A stretch of DNA of 64,000 nt from Dama dama (lineage: Eukaryota; Chordata; Mammalia; Artiodactyla; Cervidae). The translations under genes and the position numbers were made by a program. The notes under the pieces were generated by a model, which did not search any database, had not been told where the DNA came from, and saw only the letters and a program-made list of their open reading frames with translations. Positions 60,145 to 64,000 of this stretch are shown piece by piece (the first letter of the stretch is position 1; every line of letters begins with the position of its first letter). The DNA lies in NCBI RefSeq assembly GCF_033118175.1, contig NC_083697.1:22232001-22296000 (forward strand), read 5' to 3'.

Positions 60145-61796
60145 CCAAGGGAACATTTCATGCAAAGATGGGCACGATAAAGGACAGAAGTGGTAGGGAC
60201 CTAATAAAAGCAGAAAGACATGAAGAAGACGTGGCAAGAATACACAGAAGAACTGTATGAAAAAGCTTTTAATAACCTGGATAACCACAATGGTGTGATC
60301 ACTCACCTAGAGCCAGACACCCTGGAATGTGAAGTCAAGTGGGCCTTAGGAAGCATTACTACAAACAAAACTAGTGTGGATGATGGAATTCCAGCTGAGC
60401 TATTTCAAATCCTAAAAGATGATGCTGTGAAAGTGTTCTAACTCAATATGCCAGCAAATCTGTAAAACTCAGCAGTGGCCACAGGACTGGAAAAGGTCAA
60501 TTTTCATTCCAATCCCAAAGAAGGGCAATGCCAAAGAATGTTAAATCTACCCCACAATTGCACTCATCTCACGTGCTAGCAAGGTAATGCTCAAAATCCT
60601 TCAAGCTGGGCTTCAATTGTACATGAACAGAGAACTTCCAGACGTACAAGCTAGATTTAGAAAAGGCAGAGGAACCAGAGATCAAATTTCCTATATCCGC
60701 TGGGTCATAGAAAAAGCAAGGGAATTCCAGAAAAAATCTACTTTTGCTTCATTATCTACACTAAAGTCTTTGACTATGTGGATCACAACACACTGTGGAA
60801 AATTCTTAGAGATGGAAATACCAGACCACCTGACCTACCTCCTGAGAAACCTGTATGCAGGTCAAGAAGCAACAGTTAGAACTGGACGTGGAACAATGAA
60901 CTGGTTCAAAATTAAGAAAGGAGTATGCCAAGGCTGTATATTGTCATCCTGCTGACTTAACTTAAATTATGTGAAATGCTAGGCTGGATCAAGTTCAAGC
61001 TGGAATCAAGATTGCTGGGAGAAATGTCAATAACCTCAGTTATGCAGATGACACCACCCTTGTGGCAGAAAACAAGGAGGAACTAAAGAGCCTCTTGATG
61101 AAAGTGAAAGAGGAGAGTGAAAAAGCTGGCTTTAAGTTCAACATTCAAAAAGCTAAGACCATGGCATCTTATCCCATCAATTCATGGCAAATAGATGGGG
61201 GGGAAAAAATGGAACCAGTGACAGACTTTATTTTCTTGGGTTCCAAAATCACTGTGGATGGTGACTGTAGCCATGAAATTAAAAGATGCTTGCTCCCTGG
61301 AAGAAAGCTATGACAAACCTAGACAACATATTTAAAAGCAGAGACATTACTTTGCCAACAAAGGTCCATCTAGTCAAAGCCATGGTTTTTCCAGTAGTCA
61401 CGTACAGATGTGAGAGTTGGACCATGAAGAAGGCTGAGCACCGAAGGATTGATGCTTTAGAATTGTGAGAGTCCCTTGGACTGCAAGGAGATCAAACCAA
61501 TCAATCCTAAAGGAAATCAACCCTGAATAATCATTAGAAGGACTGAAGCTGAAACTCCAATACTTTGGCCACCTGATGAAAAGAGGCAACTCACAGGAAA
61601 AGAGTCTGATGCTGGGAAAGATTGATGGCAAGGAGGAGAAGGGGGAGACAGAGGATGAGACAGTTGGATGGCATCACCGATTCAATGAGCATGAGTTTTG
61701 AGCAAACTCTGGGAGAAGGACAGGGAAGCCTGGCATGCTGAAGTCCATGGGGTCGCAAACAGTTGGACACAACTGACTGACTGAACTGAACTGAGC
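60145..61796 (+). mobile_element. BovB 3' half with reverse-transcriptase remnants
   Basis: Sense-strand BovB from the N-terminal edge of the reverse transcriptase to the (TGAAC)n-type 3' end at 61775-61796. Frames at 60220-60441 (KKTWQEYTEELYEKAFNNL), 60587-60955 (RKGRGTRDQI...) and 61062-61313 (NKEELKSLLMKVKEESEKAG) are in different phases or separated by stops. The motif C codons are intact (SYADDTTLV around 61037-61063), but motif A is mutated. It lacks the endonuclease part. Inactive. Confidence 0.9.
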
Positions 61797-62599
61797 TACT
61801 GAATAATGAAAACATACTTAAACAAGTCCTTTCCTTTCTAGTGAAAATCAACTTTTGAATTAAACAGGCAAACTGCAGAAAGTCATGACAATTTCTTAGA
61901 CTTTCTCTCTTTATCCCTGACTTATGGCCTTCTCATGTGCACATTTCATCTGCCTGGAAAGTAGAGGTCAGGGCACCTGTGTTGAGTTCTCATATCCCTG
62001 CCTGTGCATTCCTACCCTGTATGCCTAATCACCACGTAAATATATAATTTGTTATTTGTGGACTGTTGAAAAATCTGACTTCAGTAGATTACAATCTTTA
62101 CAGCAGTGGTCCCCTGCCTCCAGGATCTAATGCCTGATGATCTGAGGTAGAGTTGATGTAATAACAATAGAATTAAAGTGCACAATAAATGTAACACTTG
62201 AATCATCCTCAAGTGGAAAAATTGTGTTCATGAAACCAGTACCTGGTGCCCAAAAGGTTGGGACTGCTGCTTTATGGCACAAAGAATCAAGTTCTCCCGT
62301 CCTGCCTGGCAACTCCAGTGCCTTGGAGTTAAATATTTGTTGAACTGATGAAAAAAAAATGTTAGTTGCAGCTGTGGATGTAAACAGCATTTTAGATCTC
62401 TGTCTTTCTCCTCTGTGTGCTGTATGTGTTTGTAAATGTTTGTGTGCTCTGGGAAAGCCCTTGTCCTTTTTCATTGTATACCTACAAACAGGCAGAACTG
62501 TTTTTGAGCCACTAGATTAGTTGCTTTTTCCAGTGGAAATTTTTAAAATCTCATGCAATATCATGGTTTGATTAGCAAAAGTTCTTGTCTAGGACTTCA

Positions 62600-62808
62600 G
62601 AAAACAGGCTCTGGAATCAAGTTGCCTAACTCTGCCATCTGCCTGGAGGTAGTTATTTGACTACCCTGTGCCTCAGTTTCCTCATCTGTGAAATGGGCAT
62701 AAGAATGATACCTACCACATAGTTATTGTGAAGAATTAACGAGATAATCCATGTAAGAACTTAGCATAGTACTTGCCACATAGCAACTGCTCAATAAATA
62801 CTAGCTAA
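62600..62808 (+). mobile_element. MIR SINE
   Basis: Well-preserved MIR order: 'aggctctggaatcaagttgc', 'gtgcctcagtttcctcatct', 'gtgaagaattaacgagataa' and 'cacatagcaactgctcaata'. The Bov-tA3 directly abuts its end. Confidence 0.85.
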
Positions 62809-62811
62809 CGT

Positions 62812-63150
62812 TCAGTTCAGTTCAGTTGCTCAGTCGTGTCCAACTCTTTGTGACCCATGGACTGTATGAAGCCCGCCAGGCTCCTCTGTCCATGAGGATT
62901 CTCCAGGCAAGAATACTGGAGTGGGTTGCCATGTCCTCCTCCAGGGGGGTCTTCCCAACCCAGGGACTGAACCCAGGTCTTCCACACTGCAGGGCAGATT
63001 CTTTACTGTCTGAGCCACCAGAGAAACCCAAGAATACTGTAGCGGGTAGCCTATCCCTTCTCCAGCGGATCTTCCCAACCCAGGAATCAAACCAGGGTCT
63101 CCTGCATTGCAGGTGGATTCTTTACCAGCTGAGCTACCAGGGAAGTCCAC
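62812..63150 (-). mobile_element. Bov-tA3-type dimeric SINE, antisense
   Basis: A Bov-tA unit (62812 to about 63030, beginning in the (GTTCA)n-type tail) is joined to a second tRNA-like head ('gcctatcccttctccagcgg' to 'gagctaccagggaagtcc'). This head-to-tail structure matches the dimeric Bov-tA3 subfamily. Confidence 0.8.
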
Positions 63151-64000
63151 AAATACTTGAACCTCTGTTTTTTCCTCACTGTGATCCTCCTAAAGTTTGT
63201 CTAGATAACTTCATTGTCTTACTATTATAATGAATTCTACAAACAACAAAAATATCTTCCAGGTTAAAATAGAATGAGATGCTAGGTTAAAAAAAAAAAA
63301 AATCAATGAGAGTAAATGTAAAGTTTTTTCTGACATTTCCGTCATGGTTTGCTTTTTGTTTGCTGCTTTTGATATCCATTCCTGATCAGCCAAGATCCTT
63401 GAGAGAAAAAAGAAAAAAAAATCTTTCATCTGAGTACCCCGTATTTGTGCCCAGATACTATTCTAACTTGTCCTAAAAGATCATTTTGCTCCACAGCTCA
63501 CTTCTAGCATGAATATCATAGCAAAAAGAATTCTTGAGGAGATAGAGGTGAGTTCCTGTGATGCATAGCTTTAATATTAGGTTTTCAGCATAACGCAGTG
63601 AAAAGTTGCCAGGGCTCTCAATACAACACAAACAGAATGGCCTTCCTGTATCATGGCTCTGGTGGGTGTGTCTGTCAATACCAAATGTGTGCTTTTAAAT
63701 GAAGCTTTCTAATAAAAGAAACTTGACTCCAGGAATACAGACATCTCCCAAAGGATTATTATATTCAAAAGGCCCTAAAACTCTGGAATTTACATATAAT
63801 TCTAAGCTAATTAAACATGTACTTATCATTCAAAAGTAGTGAATGAAATATTGATCACTAGAAGCATCATTAGATGTAGACTTATTCCTCTACCTTTAAG
63901 CTCACAAATAAAACTTCCATTTTTAAGTGTCTGCAATGAATTCTTATGAAGAAGACTTGTCCCTGTGCCAGGAGGCATATTTGTCTATTTGAACTAGATT
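63151..64000. other. Intergenic sequence, nothing recognised
   Basis: A+T-rich sequence with A runs at 63288-63302 and 63410-63420. I see no gene, RNA or clear repeat. Confidence 0.6.

Noticed and set aside
62812..63150. tRNA-like sequences in the SINEs (also 3729, 5712, 28800 and others)
   Set aside because: They are the tRNA-derived heads of Bov-tA SINEs with BovB tails, not tRNA genes.
57731..64000. Exons of the neighbouring EGF gene (known neighbour of ELOVL6 in mammals)
   Set aside because: No EGF-like cysteine pattern or splice-flanked coding segment is visible on either strand.
1..64000. CRISPR arrays, operons, phage or other prokaryote-type systems
   Set aside because: The window is ruminant nuclear DNA; spaced direct repeats found are target duplications, tandem duplications or microsatellites.

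Overview
The window is nuclear DNA from a ruminant, most likely a bovid. BovB (RTE) LINEs, the BovB-linked SINEs (Bov-tA, Bov-A2, Bov-tA3), ruminant L1, CHR-type tRNA SINEs and short mariner elements are all present and interleaved. The interspersed background is A+T-rich and there is no dense coding.

The only host gene I can support is ELOVL6, the ER fatty-acid elongase that extends C12-C16 acyl-CoAs, on the + strand. The window holds its last three coding exons: 4711-4842, 41962-42113 and 51435-51862 (stop at 51860-51862). All have clean AG/GT splice signals and compatible phases (2, 2, 1). Spliced in order they encode about 236 residues, including the HXXHH active-site box. The first coding exon (about 30 residues in mammals), 5' UTR and promoter lie upstream of base 1. 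A long 3' UTR probably runs from 51863 to about 57730, with several internal AATAAA signals and one Bov-tA fragment.

Layout: 1-4710 is the tail of an upstream intron, mostly antisense L1 with a nested BovB. 4843-41961 is a 37-kb intron carrying most of the transposon load: a 5'-truncated L1 with a perfect 16-bp target duplication (7977-9633), an opposite L1 copy (15050-16305), a CHR/Bov-tA nest, and two BovB reverse-transcriptase fragments, one hit by a solo ERV LTR and one by an L1 plus a 115-bp local duplicate. It also holds two mariner MITEs and older L1/L2/MIR/MER5 relics. 42114-51434 is a 9.3-kb intron with a BovB and a SINE nested in an L1, and a second L1 interrupted by a twin-primed L1. 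57731-64000 is downstream intergenic DNA with a BovB 3' half, MIR and Bov-tA elements. No second host gene, RNA gene or CRISPR is visible.

No undescribed biological system stands out. The most interesting signals are structural: a perfect 23-bp-arm hairpin at 16637-16702; a 113/115-bp segment present both at 31032-31144 and inside a BovB at 33285-33399; an L1 insertion precisely in the YADD catalytic box of a BovB reverse transcriptase; and a twin-primed L1 with intact target duplication. Repeat family names and edges come from reading by eye, not from a database search.
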